Source: Chitinophaga niastensis (GTDB lineage: Bacteria > Bacteroidota > Bacteroidia > Chitinophagales > Chitinophagaceae). Taken from it: DNA of 64,000 nucleotides. A program made the position numbers and the translations under genes. Of this stretch, positions 55,430-63,970 are shown in pieces. Below the pieces are notes generated by a model, which did not search any database, was not told where the DNA came from, and saw nothing but the letters and a program-made list of their open reading frames with translations. The stretch's first letter is position 1. Every line of letters begins with the position of its first letter. The stretch covers positions 271,355 through 335,354 of the forward strand of contig NZ_PYAW01000006.1 in NCBI RefSeq assembly GCF_003014755.1, given 5' to 3'.

Positions 55430-56899
55430 ATGCATAGCAAAAAGTGGATATGGACTTTGCTGTTGACCGGTACTTGTGTACTGGTAAGCTCCTGCAAAAA
55501 ATTCCTGGAGGTAGAACCGGTTGACCGCCTTGGCGCCAACTCATTCTGGAAAACACAGTCTGATGTAGAATCCGCCGTAGCAGACACTTACGGCCTGATT
55601 TACGATAAACTTACCTATGGCCCTTTTCATAATATTAATGGAGACATCAGGGCCGGAGAATTTAATGGTAACTGGGTAGTATCATTTAAGGCAGTAGCTA
55701 AAAATGACCTGATGAATACCACTGATCTCAAAAATCCGGAACGTTACAAAGTGTATCAGCTGGATGACTGGTATCCTTATTATCAGTCTATTGCTGCCTG
55801 TAATATTGCTATTGACCGTATTCCGGGTGTAAGTAGTTTGTCGGATGCAGACAGAAAACGTTATCTCGCGGAAGTCCGTTTTGTAAGAGCGTTTACCTAC
55901 TTCTATATTGTACGGATTTATGGAGATGTACCGTTGTATACATTGCCTTACGATGCAACAGCTCGTCCGCGCAGTAGTTTCATTGATGTATTGAAATTCT
56001 GTATCAAAGAAATGAATGAGGTAAAAGATGATCTGCCCTGGCAATATGATGATCCTACCAACTGGGGCGTGCGTGCATCACGCGCTTCCGCCTATGCACT
56101 GATTGCTAATTGTTATATGTGGATGGCAGGCTTTGATAAAAGTAATTTGCAGGAGTACTGGAAACAGGCAGCGGAGGCGGCATTAGCCGTTAAGAATAGT
56201 GGCATGTTCCAGTTATTGCCAATTGAAGATTTCAAGAAAGTTTTTAAGGGCCGTACGCGTGAAAGCATCTTCGAATTTTCTGTAAATAAGAATTATGGTA
56301 CTGAAACCAAATACGTCTCACTCGGACAATGGACTACCCACGATCCGATTGTGGTATATGGTTCCAATAGTGATTGTTTTTATGAGGCAAATTATCTGAC
56401 GAGATTATACCCGCCTGCTAATCCGGATAAACGCCGCGACCTGTGGTTTTATCTGCCGTATGTAAACAATACCACTGCTATGTTCCTCAAATATTCCAAT
56501 GTTACCAATCCACAGACTTTTTATTTTGATGATGATATGATCATCTTCCGCTATTCCGGTGTACTCTTACTGGGAGCAGAAGCACTGGCCAATCTCAACA
56601 GGGATGATGAGGCAACTGCATTGATGAATATGGTACGTGACAGGGCGGGTGCTTTACAGTATAGTCCTGCGGAGGGAAATCTTAAAGATGCCATTTTCCT
56701 GGAAGAACAAAAAGAGCTGATAGGGGAAGGGGTAAGATGGTATGACCTGGTACGTACCGGCAGGGTCACTGATCCGGCGCAGTGTAAAAATTATCTCACA
56801 CCTGACCAGTTTAAACAAGGTGCATGGACATGGCCTATTTCATCGGCTGCACAGGTAAATAATCCCAATATTGTATTAAACAAATATTGGGTTAAATAA
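55430..56899 (+). CDS. SusD/RagB-family surface lipoprotein (module 2)
   Basis: 489 residues; lipobox Cys22 (VLVSSCKK). SusD motifs: VESAVADTYGLIYDKL, VRFVRAFTYFYIVRIYGDVPLY, LLLGAEALANLNRDDEAT, QKELIGEGVRWYDLVRTG. Partner of the module-2 SusC. Confidence 0.95.
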   Translation: MHSKKWIWTLLLTGTCVLVSSCKKFLEVEPVDRLGANSFWKTQSDVESAVADTYGLIYDKLTYGPFHNINGDIRAGEFNGNWVVSFKAVAKNDLMNTTDLKNPERYKVYQLDDWYPYYQSIAACNIAIDRIPGVSSLSDADRKRYLAEVRFVRAFTYFYIVRIYGDVPLYTLPYDATARPRSSFIDVLKFCIKEMNEVKDDLPWQYDDPTNWGVRASRASAYALIANCYMWMAGFDKSNLQEYWKQAAEAALAVKNSGMFQLLPIEDFKKVFKGRTRESIFEFSVNKNYGTETKYVSLGQWTTHDPIVVYGSNSDCFYEANYLTRLYPPANPDKRRDLWFYLPYVNNTTAMFLKYSNVTNPQTFYFDDDMIIFRYSGVLLLGAEALANLNRDDEATALMNMVRDRAGALQYSPAEGNLKDAIFLEEQKELIGEGVRWYDLVRTGRVTDPAQCKNYLTPDQFKQGAWTWPISSAAQVNNPNIVLNKYWVK

Positions 56900-56918
56900 A
56901 AAAAATAAATGTTGTGAT

Positions 56919-57626
56919 ATGAAAACAGGAACACGTTTATTCCCTTTACTGGTAGTGGTGTTGATGGTGCTCACCCTATCCTGTAAAAAAGATAACTATT
57001 ATAAAGACAGCGGAAAACAGGTTGGTGTGTACGATATAGGTGCCTATGATTTTCTGAAAGCAAGACCGCTCTTTTTTGATACGCTGATCAATATCATTGA
57101 CAGTGCCGGATTACAGGATGTGCTGCAAAAGGAAACGGTTACTTTTTTTGCACCTACCAATCATGCCATTAAGAAAACAATGGATGTGCTGAACAGCGCC
57201 CGTTATATGCAGAACAAGGATTCTGTGTATATCCGGGATATTCCGGGTGATATCTGGAAGCGGTTTTTATCACATTATATTTTTCGTGGCAGGTATATGC
57301 TGAAAGATATAGCCCGCCGCGATAAGCTGCAACTACCGGTTTTTCCTGGTCAGAATATGGAATCATATAATGGCTATATCATGAACCTGGGTGTACAATT
57401 CAGCGACTACAGCAAAACAAAAGATGTAGGTCCCCGCACCGTAGTCATCACTGCCATTGGAGATCTTGCTAATCCGGCAGGTATCACTAACCTGGTAGCA
57501 ACTTCTGATCTGCAATGTAAAAATGAGGTTGTACATGTGCTGGATGATGATCATTTTTTCGGTTTTGATGCTTTCGCTTTTACGCAGGCTGTACAGGATT
57601 ATTTACAGCAATCCGGCAGGCATTAA
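56919..57626 (+). CDS. Fasciclin-domain lipoprotein (module 2)
   Basis: 235 residues; lipobox at about Cys22 (LTLSCKK). The FAS1 region YDFLKARPLFFDTLINIIDSAGLQDVLQ then TFFAPTNHAIKKTMD (H1), ending EVVHVLDDDHFFGFDAF (H2). Shorter than its module-1 counterpart (333 residues) but in the same gene position; the shared N-terminal pattern shows common ancestry. Confidence 0.85.
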   Translation: MKTGTRLFPLLVVVLMVLTLSCKKDNYYKDSGKQVGVYDIGAYDFLKARPLFFDTLINIIDSAGLQDVLQKETVTFFAPTNHAIKKTMDVLNSARYMQNKDSVYIRDIPGDIWKRFLSHYIFRGRYMLKDIARRDKLQLPVFPGQNMESYNGYIMNLGVQFSDYSKTKDVGPRTVVITAIGDLANPAGITNLVATSDLQCKNEVVHVLDDDHFFGFDAFAFTQAVQDYLQQSGRH

Positions 57627-57643
57627 TTGTTTAATTCAAATTT

Positions 57644-59251
57644 ATGCGCATGAATAAAAATATGTTAGCGGTGCTGTTAGTCTTGTTTTTACTGGGAGCA
57701 GGCGCCTGCAAAAAAGATACATCCGTAGGAAAAGATCCTTATGGAGACGCAAAAGAACAGCTGAAGATAAAACTCAATACTACCGCAGCATCGCCGGGAG
57801 CGGGCAGCTACGGAGATGTTATCAGTTTGACCGGTAATGGGTTCCTTAAGTACAAGGATAGTATTGTCATAAAATTTAACGGGCAGCCGGCTATTATTAA
57901 AACAATGTCAGATACCACCCTGCAGGTGCAGGTGCCGGAGCTGGCCAGTAGTGGCATGGTTACAATGAATGTAGGCAACCAGGTGTTCCCTGGGCCGTTG
58001 TTTACCGTTAATGGTCTGATGCAGGTGGATAACACTTTCGCCTCTTTTGTAGGAGCAAACAATGGTATATACCGGATACTCCCGCTGCCGGACGGCAGGT
58101 ATATTATTGCAGGTGCTTTTACGGATTATAACAATGGGGGCGCGCGTGCCGGCAACAGTGGTATCGCCGCTATTCTGGCTGATGGTAACCTGGATAAATC
58201 ATTTAAAACGGAAGGCAGGATAAAAGGTATTGTTAATGATGTGCAGCTCATGAAGAGTGGGCAATTGCTGATATGCGGCACTTTTAACGTGAACGGTTAT
58301 ACGGCAGGTATCGTGAGCGGCCTGGCGTTGCTCACCTCAAAAGGAGCTTTGGTATCAGGTAGTGGTAGTCATATCAATAAAAATGGAGATCCTGTTATAG
58401 ATACGGTGCCGCTATTCAAAGCCGCTTTTGACGGAGCTGTATACCAGCTGCGTGTACAATCCAATGGTGATGTGATTGCGATAGGAGGGTTTAACTACTA
58501 CCTGGGCAAACATTATTATCCGGCAGGCAAGGATACCGTGATTACTGATTCTGTGCGTGTATCAGGTGTAGTGAGATTGCATGCAGATGGCTCATTTGAT
58601 TCTACTTACAACTATGACCTGGCGGCGCACCGTGGAAAAGAAATGATGAACGGGTATATCAGTAATACCTATCTGCAGGCGGATGATAAACTGATTGTAT
58701 CCGGCAGCTTCACTAAAAATGGGGCCACTACGGTGAATAATTTATTCCGTATTAATGCCGATGGTACACTGGATCCGTCTTTTCAGATTGGTAGCGGGCC
58801 TGATGATGTAGTCAATTATGTATCTCCTTTGCGCAATGGCAAATTCCTGATTACGGGCAGATTTCTGAAATACAATGGCGCGTCCCGCAATAGAGTTGCT
58901 GTGATCAATGCAGACGGTTCACTGGATACAGGCTTTGATACCGGCACTGAAACTGGTCCGGATGGATATGTATACAAGTCGATGGAGCTGGGCAATGGCC
59001 GTATCCTTGTTACCGGCGATTTTCAGCATTACAACGGTATTAACAGATACGGTTGTGCTATACTGGAGCCCACCGGTAAACTCAGCACAGTATATAATAA
59101 TATCGGGGGATTCGGCTTTACACAGCCTTTTTTCACTGTGCCGCTTATGGATGGGGTGAATGCTGATGACGGGCATTCTACTATCCTGACAGGTAGTTTT
59201 AATAAGCTGGATCTTAAACAGAATAACCGTTTGGCAAGAATTAATTATTAA
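57644..59251 (+). CDS. IPT/TIG (DUF5008) lipoprotein with delta-60 beta-propeller repeats (module 2)
   Basis: 535 residues; lipobox Cys about 24 (GAGACKK). An IPT/TIG-type immunoglobulin-like domain (about 40-125; LTGNGFLKYKDSIVIKFNGQPA) precedes repeated delta-60/DUF5122 units such as NGKFLITGRFLKYNGASRNRVAVINADGSLD and NGRILVTGDFQHYNG, forming a beta-propeller. It occupies the same slot as the DUF5007 protein in module 1, so both are probably surface ligand-binding accessories. Confidence 0.82.
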   Translation: MRMNKNMLAVLLVLFLLGAGACKKDTSVGKDPYGDAKEQLKIKLNTTAASPGAGSYGDVISLTGNGFLKYKDSIVIKFNGQPAIIKTMSDTTLQVQVPELASSGMVTMNVGNQVFPGPLFTVNGLMQVDNTFASFVGANNGIYRILPLPDGRYIIAGAFTDYNNGGARAGNSGIAAILADGNLDKSFKTEGRIKGIVNDVQLMKSGQLLICGTFNVNGYTAGIVSGLALLTSKGALVSGSGSHINKNGDPVIDTVPLFKAAFDGAVYQLRVQSNGDVIAIGGFNYYLGKHYYPAGKDTVITDSVRVSGVVRLHADGSFDSTYNYDLAAHRGKEMMNGYISNTYLQADDKLIVSGSFTKNGATTVNNLFRINADGTLDPSFQIGSGPDDVVNYVSPLRNGKFLITGRFLKYNGASRNRVAVINADGSLDTGFDTGTETGPDGYVYKSMELGNGRILVTGDFQHYNGINRYGCAILEPTGKLSTVYNNIGGFGFTQPFFTVPLMDGVNADDGHSTILTGSFNKLDLKQNNRLARINY

Positions 59252-59262
59252 ATGCGGGAGAT

Positions 59263-59339
59263 AATATATCGGTAGCAAAATAAAAGTTTTCCCCATAGGA
59301 TAGCTCATGTTATATTCATGATTTTGCTACCGATATATT
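59263..59339. repeat. Perfect 19-bp inverted repeat with 39-base spacer
   Basis: aatatatcggtagcaaaat (59263-59281) is perfectly inverted at 59321-59339. It lies in the 134-base gap between the DUF5008 and calcineurin genes and includes an inner small hairpin (tcatg...catga). The long spacer argues against a simple terminator; it may be a regulatory dyad, an mRNA processing or attenuation site, or a minor mobile-element trace. Confidence 0.6.
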
Positions 59340-59385
59340 GTGCCTGCGGTAACAAGAAAAACACAGACAGTTAAAACCAGATACT

Positions 59386-60390
59386 ATGCATAACAGAAGG
59401 AAATTCGTGCAACAGCTTAGCATGGGTGCTGCTGCCATGATGTTACCTTTTACATCTGTAGCTCTAACAGGCCAATCCGTTGCCCGTTCGCTGAAATTTG
59501 GAATGGTAGCTGATCCTCACCGGGATCTCATTCCGGATGCCGACAGGCGTCTTGATGCATTTATGGAACAGGCAGATCTGGAAAAACCTGATTTTATTAT
59601 CAACCTGGGAGATTTCTGTTTCGGAAAAGAAAAGAACAAATCCTTCCTGCAACGTTTCAGACAGTTTACAGGCCCCGGCTATCATGTACTGGGTAATCAC
59701 GATATGGATATGAACACAAAGGCAGAAATGGTGGGATTCCTGGGAATGAGTAACCGGTATTACTCTTTTGATTGCAAAGATTATCATTTTGTAGTGTTAG
59801 ATGCCAACCATTTGTACCAGGATGGAAAATTTATCGATTATCAACATGGTAATTTTTATGTGGATGATGCCTTTCGTGAGTTCATTGACGACCAGCAAAT
59901 AGAGTGGTTCAAAGCGGATATTGCTGCAACCGGGAAACCTGTTATTGTATTTTCTCATCAAAGCCTGTCCCATTATCTGTACGGCGTGAAGAACAGACTG
60001 GCATTGCAGTTAATAATGGAAGAAGAAAACCGGAAAGCCGGCTTTAAAAAAGTATTTGCGTGCTTTAACGGGCATGATCATATTGACCTGCACCGGGAGA
60101 TGAATGGAATAAATTATTTTGAGATCAACAGTTTATCCTACCAGTGGTTTGGTGTTAAAAACCTGGACCGTTATGAGAAGAAACTGTATGAGGAATATAA
60201 ATCCTTACCGAATATTGCCATGTACAAAGATCCCCTGTATGCTTTTGTGACCATCAGTAACAGTACGCTCACTGTTAAGGGAGTACGCAGTACCTGGGTA
60301 CCTCCTTCGCCCTATGACACAGGTGTTCCAAAGGATATTTACGGAAATGAATGCACACCGGTTATCTCAGATTACAGCATCAAAAGATAA
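59386..60390 (+). CDS. Calcineurin-like metallophosphoesterase, exported (Tat-like signal)
   Basis: 334 residues. The start has a twin-arginine-like signal (NRRKFVQQ then a hydrophobic stretch, about 1-30), the usual route for folded metallophosphatases. Metal motifs are complete: DPH (Asp43/His45), GD at 75-76, GNHD at 103-106, the Ser-His in FSHQSL and the distal GHDHID. It hydrolyses phosphomonoesters or diesters in the periplasm. It lies in the SusCD operon region 135 bases after the surface lipoproteins, and overlaps nothing. Confidence 0.9.
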   Translation: MHNRRKFVQQLSMGAAAMMLPFTSVALTGQSVARSLKFGMVADPHRDLIPDADRRLDAFMEQADLEKPDFIINLGDFCFGKEKNKSFLQRFRQFTGPGYHVLGNHDMDMNTKAEMVGFLGMSNRYYSFDCKDYHFVVLDANHLYQDGKFIDYQHGNFYVDDAFREFIDDQQIEWFKADIAATGKPVIVFSHQSLSHYLYGVKNRLALQLIMEEENRKAGFKKVFACFNGHDHIDLHREMNGINYFEINSLSYQWFGVKNLDRYEKKLYEEYKSLPNIAMYKDPLYAFVTISNSTLTVKGVRSTWVPPSPYDTGVPKDIYGNECTPVISDYSIKR

Positions 60391-60428
60391 GGACGGTCAG
60401 ACACGCTGAGAAAAAAAGGAACTTAAAT

Positions 60429-62033
60429 ATGAAACTGATAAAGAATAGTATTGTGCTGATAATAGCTTGCATTGCTTATTATAGCAATGTCGCTGCACAG
60501 CAACCGGCATACATCCTGGATTTTGATAAATATAGTTTTAAGAAGGTTGTTACACCTGAGGCGGAAGCAGTATACACCGTTGATCTGCAGCAGCCACAGT
60601 TTTCAAAAGGACTCGCTGGATATGCGCTGGACCTTTCTGCAAATGCTATTTTAAGACGGCCGGTTAAATTGGAAAAAGGGGCGCTGCCTTCCTTTAATGA
60701 AAAAAATTCATTCTCAGTTCAGATATGGCTTAAAACCCTACCCGGAGCACTAATGGGTACGCCTGTAATGGGCAATAAACTAGCAGATGATCTTACGACA
60801 GCAGGATGGCAGATCTATTCACAGGAAAATGGAGCATGGGCGTTGATTTTAAACGATGGTAAAAACCGATATGATTATAAGCCTACTGCCCAACGGCAAA
60901 AGATCAACGACGGCCAATGGCATCAGATTGTTTTTACGGTAAACAGGGCAAAGCAGGAAGTATGGATTTACCTGGATGGAAGGAATATGGCTGTGTATAA
61001 TACACCCGGTGCAGGCAGTTTTGAAAGTGATCTGGCTACTGTTGTTGGTGGATCAGATGAGAAATGGGAATATGGGTCCAATGCACAATGGAATGCTTTT
61101 AATGGTTACATAGATGACGTAAAAATATGGGATACTGCCATTGCTCCGGATGAGGTACATCAGCTTTATACAAAGTACTTTCCGGACACAGCTGCCAGCG
61201 AACCATATGAACCAAAGCATTTGAAGGTCTTATCCTGGAATATATGGCATGGCGGTCACAGGTACGGCCAGTATCTAGGATTGCAACGGCTCATTGAAAC
61301 TATAAAATCAACCAATGCAGATATTATTGGCTTAATAGAAACATATGGTTCCGGCGAAGTTATTGCAGACTCTTTAGGATATTATTTCTATCTGATCAGC
61401 GCGAATCTTTCTATCATGAGCAGGTATCCGATTGTAGAAACGATTACTGCTTTTAGGCCATCTAATTTTGGTGGGGTAAAGTTGAAATTAGATGCCAACA
61501 GAGATCTTTTATTTTTTGATACCTGGTTACACTATCTGCCGGATTATGCTGATAGCATCGTCAGCGGGAATAAGACTGCTGCAGCATTGATGGAGGATGA
61601 AGCACCAACAAGACAAACTGAAATCACCACCATACTTAAATATGTTCAGCCAATCGTTAGGAACACGGATAAAACACCTGCTATCATGGTCGGCGATTTT
61701 AATAGTGGCTCACATCTGGATTGGATAGCTGCCACCAGTGCCATTCACTATGATCGGGTGATAGAATGGCCCGAAAGCAAGGCAATGATGAATGCCGGGT
61801 TCATTGACAGTTACCGGAAATTGCACATTAATCCCCTCCTGGATCCGGGCTTAACCTGGACACCGAGAGCAGCCACTTCTTCCACCAAATACGGTGTAAG
61901 GGATCGGATTGATTTTATTTATTATAAGGGAATAAACCTGCAACCAATAGAATCACGTGTAATTGATTATCACCCGGTAATGTTCCCATCGGACCATGCA
62001 GCGGTTATGACGGTTTTTGAATTGAAGAACTAA
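60429..62033 (+). CDS. LamG plus endonuclease/exonuclease/phosphatase-family protein
   Basis: 534 residues from the ATG at 60429 (an earlier in-frame ATG overlaps the previous gene and lacks a signal). Signal peptide about 1-22 (ending AAQQ). LamG-like domain about 40-250 (IWLKTLP; QWHQIVFTVNRAKQEVWIYLDG). Catalytic EEP domain about 262-534: VLSWNIWHGG, GLIETYG, MVGDFNSGSHLDW, DRIDFIYYKG, PSDHAAVMT, the DNase I/inositol-polyphosphatase motif set. It would cut a phosphodiester bond outside the cytoplasm; DNA, inositol phosphates and phospholipid head groups are all possible. It is the third phosphoesterase of this locus. Confidence 0.9.
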   Translation: MKLIKNSIVLIIACIAYYSNVAAQQPAYILDFDKYSFKKVVTPEAEAVYTVDLQQPQFSKGLAGYALDLSANAILRRPVKLEKGALPSFNEKNSFSVQIWLKTLPGALMGTPVMGNKLADDLTTAGWQIYSQENGAWALILNDGKNRYDYKPTAQRQKINDGQWHQIVFTVNRAKQEVWIYLDGRNMAVYNTPGAGSFESDLATVVGGSDEKWEYGSNAQWNAFNGYIDDVKIWDTAIAPDEVHQLYTKYFPDTAASEPYEPKHLKVLSWNIWHGGHRYGQYLGLQRLIETIKSTNADIIGLIETYGSGEVIADSLGYYFYLISANLSIMSRYPIVETITAFRPSNFGGVKLKLDANRDLLFFDTWLHYLPDYADSIVSGNKTAAALMEDEAPTRQTEITTILKYVQPIVRNTDKTPAIMVGDFNSGSHLDWIAATSAIHYDRVIEWPESKAMMNAGFIDSYRKLHINPLLDPGLTWTPRAATSSTKYGVRDRIDFIYYKGINLQPIESRVIDYHPVMFPSDHAAVMTVFELKN

Positions 62034-62060
62034 CCTTTAAACTGTAGAATGCGAGTCGAG

Positions 62061-62088
62061 CTAAAATAATACGGTAACCATATTTTAG
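62061..62088 (+). terminator. Weak candidate terminator after the EEP gene
   Basis: 8-bp inverted repeat ctaaaata / tattttag with a 12-base loop and short T run, 28 bases after the stop. Stem is AT-rich and weak. Confidence 0.35.
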
Positions 62089-62192
62089 TTATCAAGCCAT
62101 CTATATTCATAATTCTAACTTCCAGCGCCGATTCGCTTTATAAATGATCCTGCTCGTCCTATCCGGGTGGGAGGAGGTCAATACTACTATTT

Positions 62193-62528
62193 ATGAGCAG
62201 TTTTGGTAAAAAACTAAGAGAGTGCAGGGATGATAAAGGCTTATCGCAGGCCGAACTGGCCAGACAACTAGGCGTACATCATTCTATAATAGGCAAGTAT
62301 GAACGTGATGAAGTAAAGCCCACTATTGATGTGGTTAAAAATATTGCCAACGTCCTAGAGACAACAGTTGGCTTTCTACTGGGGGAGACTAAAAAGCAGG
62401 ATGTACTTAAAGACCAGGCTATGCTTAAACGCCTGAACGATATTGCTGGTTTCCCGGAAGAAGATAAACAACATATTTTATATACACTGGATGCTCTTAT
62501 TAAAAGTGTCAAACTTAAACAGATGTAA
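62193..62528 (+). CDS. XRE-family transcriptional regulator
   Basis: 111 residues with an N-terminal Cro/CI-type helix-turn-helix (about 8-62; GLSQAELARQLGVHHSIIGKYERDEVKP) and a short C-terminal helix-rich tail. Single-gene unit between the phosphoesterase locus and a convergent RHS-tip gene pair. Role not deducible; such genes often mark mobile or toxin-rich zones. Confidence 0.9.
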   Translation: MSSFGKKLRECRDDKGLSQAELARQLGVHHSIIGKYERDEVKPTIDVVKNIANVLETTVGFLLGETKKQDVLKDQAMLKRLNDIAGFPEEDKQHILYTLDALIKSVKLKQM

Positions 62529-62567
62529 ATAAGCCGCAGGCATTGCCTACGGCTTATTTACATCTGT
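62519..62567 (+). terminator. Terminator overlapping the XRE gene end
   Basis: 22-bp stem with a single mismatch (arms 62519-62540 and 62546-62567), five-base loop cattg. The left arm includes the last codons and stop of the XRE gene. It can serve the convergent gene too. Confidence 0.85.
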
Positions 62568-62585
62568 AAACTCTATCTCTATTAA

Positions 62586-62969
62586 TCAATTCCCAGTACC
62601 TATTTTAACAGGCTCTAATATTGCAGGCAAACAGATATTACCAGTCATTAGCGATTTAAGGGTATCCTTTGATAAAATATAACTAGCATTTTTAAACCCA
62701 CAGTCATTCGGCAAAGGAGCAGATACTGTTAATAGGATGGTATCATTCTTATTTACCCAAGTGCCTAAAAAATCTGATTCAGTTCCTTTCTTATAACGAG
62801 TATCCTCCTTACTAAACTTGAGGCTAAATGTACCATGCTCCTTCAAATTCAGGCTCCATTTCTTTTTTATTGTATACCATACGGAACATTCAGTTTCTGT
62901 ATGAGAGTATAATTTATCCTGAGTTACAGGATTAGACTGCATTATAAAATATAAAAGTAGAATATTCAT
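62586..62969 (-). CDS. Probable partner/immunity protein of the RHS tip
   Basis: 127 residues, starting 8 bases after the RHS-tip stop on the same strand. Start has a short hydrophobic stretch (ILLLYFIMQ), possibly a weak signal or anchor; the rest is polar with a beta-rich pattern and two conserved-looking Cys. No family is recognised. Position directly after a toxin tip supports immunity or a chaperone role. Confidence 0.5.
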   Translation of the reverse strand: MNILLLYFIMQSNPVTQDKLYSHTETECSVWYTIKKKWSLNLKEHGTFSLKFSKEDTRYKKGTESDFLGTWVNKNDTILLTVSAPLPNDCGFKNASYILSKDTLKSLMTGNICLPAILEPVKIGTGN

Positions 62970-62977
62970 AATATTAA

Positions 62978-63970
62978 TTAATATGCTGAAATCGCTATTA
63001 TTTGTTTTGTTGGAATTGGGGCGACTAAATCTCCCCCCATTCTGCCCTCGACTAACTTCGAACGTTCAAGAGCTTGTTTGGCTGAGAACGAAAAAGGTAA
63101 ATAATTTACCCCATTAATAGACATCGGAGAATAAGATGATCTTTGTCCCCAGTCAGACCCTGTGATAGCACTCATTTCCTGACGTATTGCATTCCCTTTG
63201 ATATCGAGCATATCAATCTGCCCAAATCTAGACAAAGTCTGCGGCCCGTGAAAGTCTCCCCCTCCAGCTTTTGTATGACCAAACTCATGAAGGCCAACCA
63301 TACCAAAACTTAGTGTGAGAGGATCTAAATCAGATGACGTTCCTTTAACTATTGATCCCACTTCTGAAGGATTAATAAAAATATTATTTCCGCTAGTGTG
63401 AGAACCATCGCCTGTAGAAAAGTCAACTGTTACTTGCCCTTGTCCGGTTACCAACGCCATAACTTCCTGTCTGCCTGTCTCGCTATATTTCCCCTTAGCA
63501 TTCCCTTTAAATTCAACTTCTCCTGTCGTGGCATTTATTCCAAGTTTAACACCCCCTATCTTACTCCATTCCTTTACAGTTTTTTGTGCTAGATCACTTC
63601 CATTAACCTGTTTCCCATTATATGAAAATGCCTGGCTTAATGAGGCTCCAAACCTAGCCGTATCTCCAAGAAAATCCGCTTTCGAAATCGGATTATCATT
63701 CATTGCTGAATATGGGCTCCACATATAATCTGGTTTCGGGTCAATCTGCCACCATCTTCCCAACTGCGGATCAAGGGTACGGTAAAAAGCATCATATTGA
63801 TTCATATCTAAATCCGTCGTATGCTCTATTCCGTTAAACTCTTTCCTGTTCTTTGAGTAATTCGCCCCCTTCAACGCATTCGAACTAATCCCTGCCATCG
63901 TCAACCCAAACGGATAGTAATGTGTCTCTTCCCACAACGGCCCGTCAGCATTTTCACTGATCGCCTCCCG
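62978..63970 (-). pseudogene. RHS C-terminal tip with HExxH metallopeptidase-like toxin domain, 5' truncated
   Basis: Open frame to about 63970, closed upstream by an in-frame stop at 63971-63973 and without an ATG before a TTG at 63937, so the RHS cocoon is absent at this end of the window. About 90 residues of RHS core remain (EETHYYPFGLTMAGIS; RTLDPQLGRWWQIDPKPDY), then a roughly 220-residue variable domain containing LHEFGHTKAGGGDFHG, an HExxH zinc-peptidase motif with a possible third ligand His nine residues later. An orphan or displaced toxin tip, or a frameshifted gene whose front lies outside the window, are both possible. Confidence 0.75.

Noticed and set aside
60351..60428. In-frame extension of the LamG-EEP gene
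   Set aside because: It overlaps the phosphoesterase gene end and displaces a clear signal peptide at 60429.
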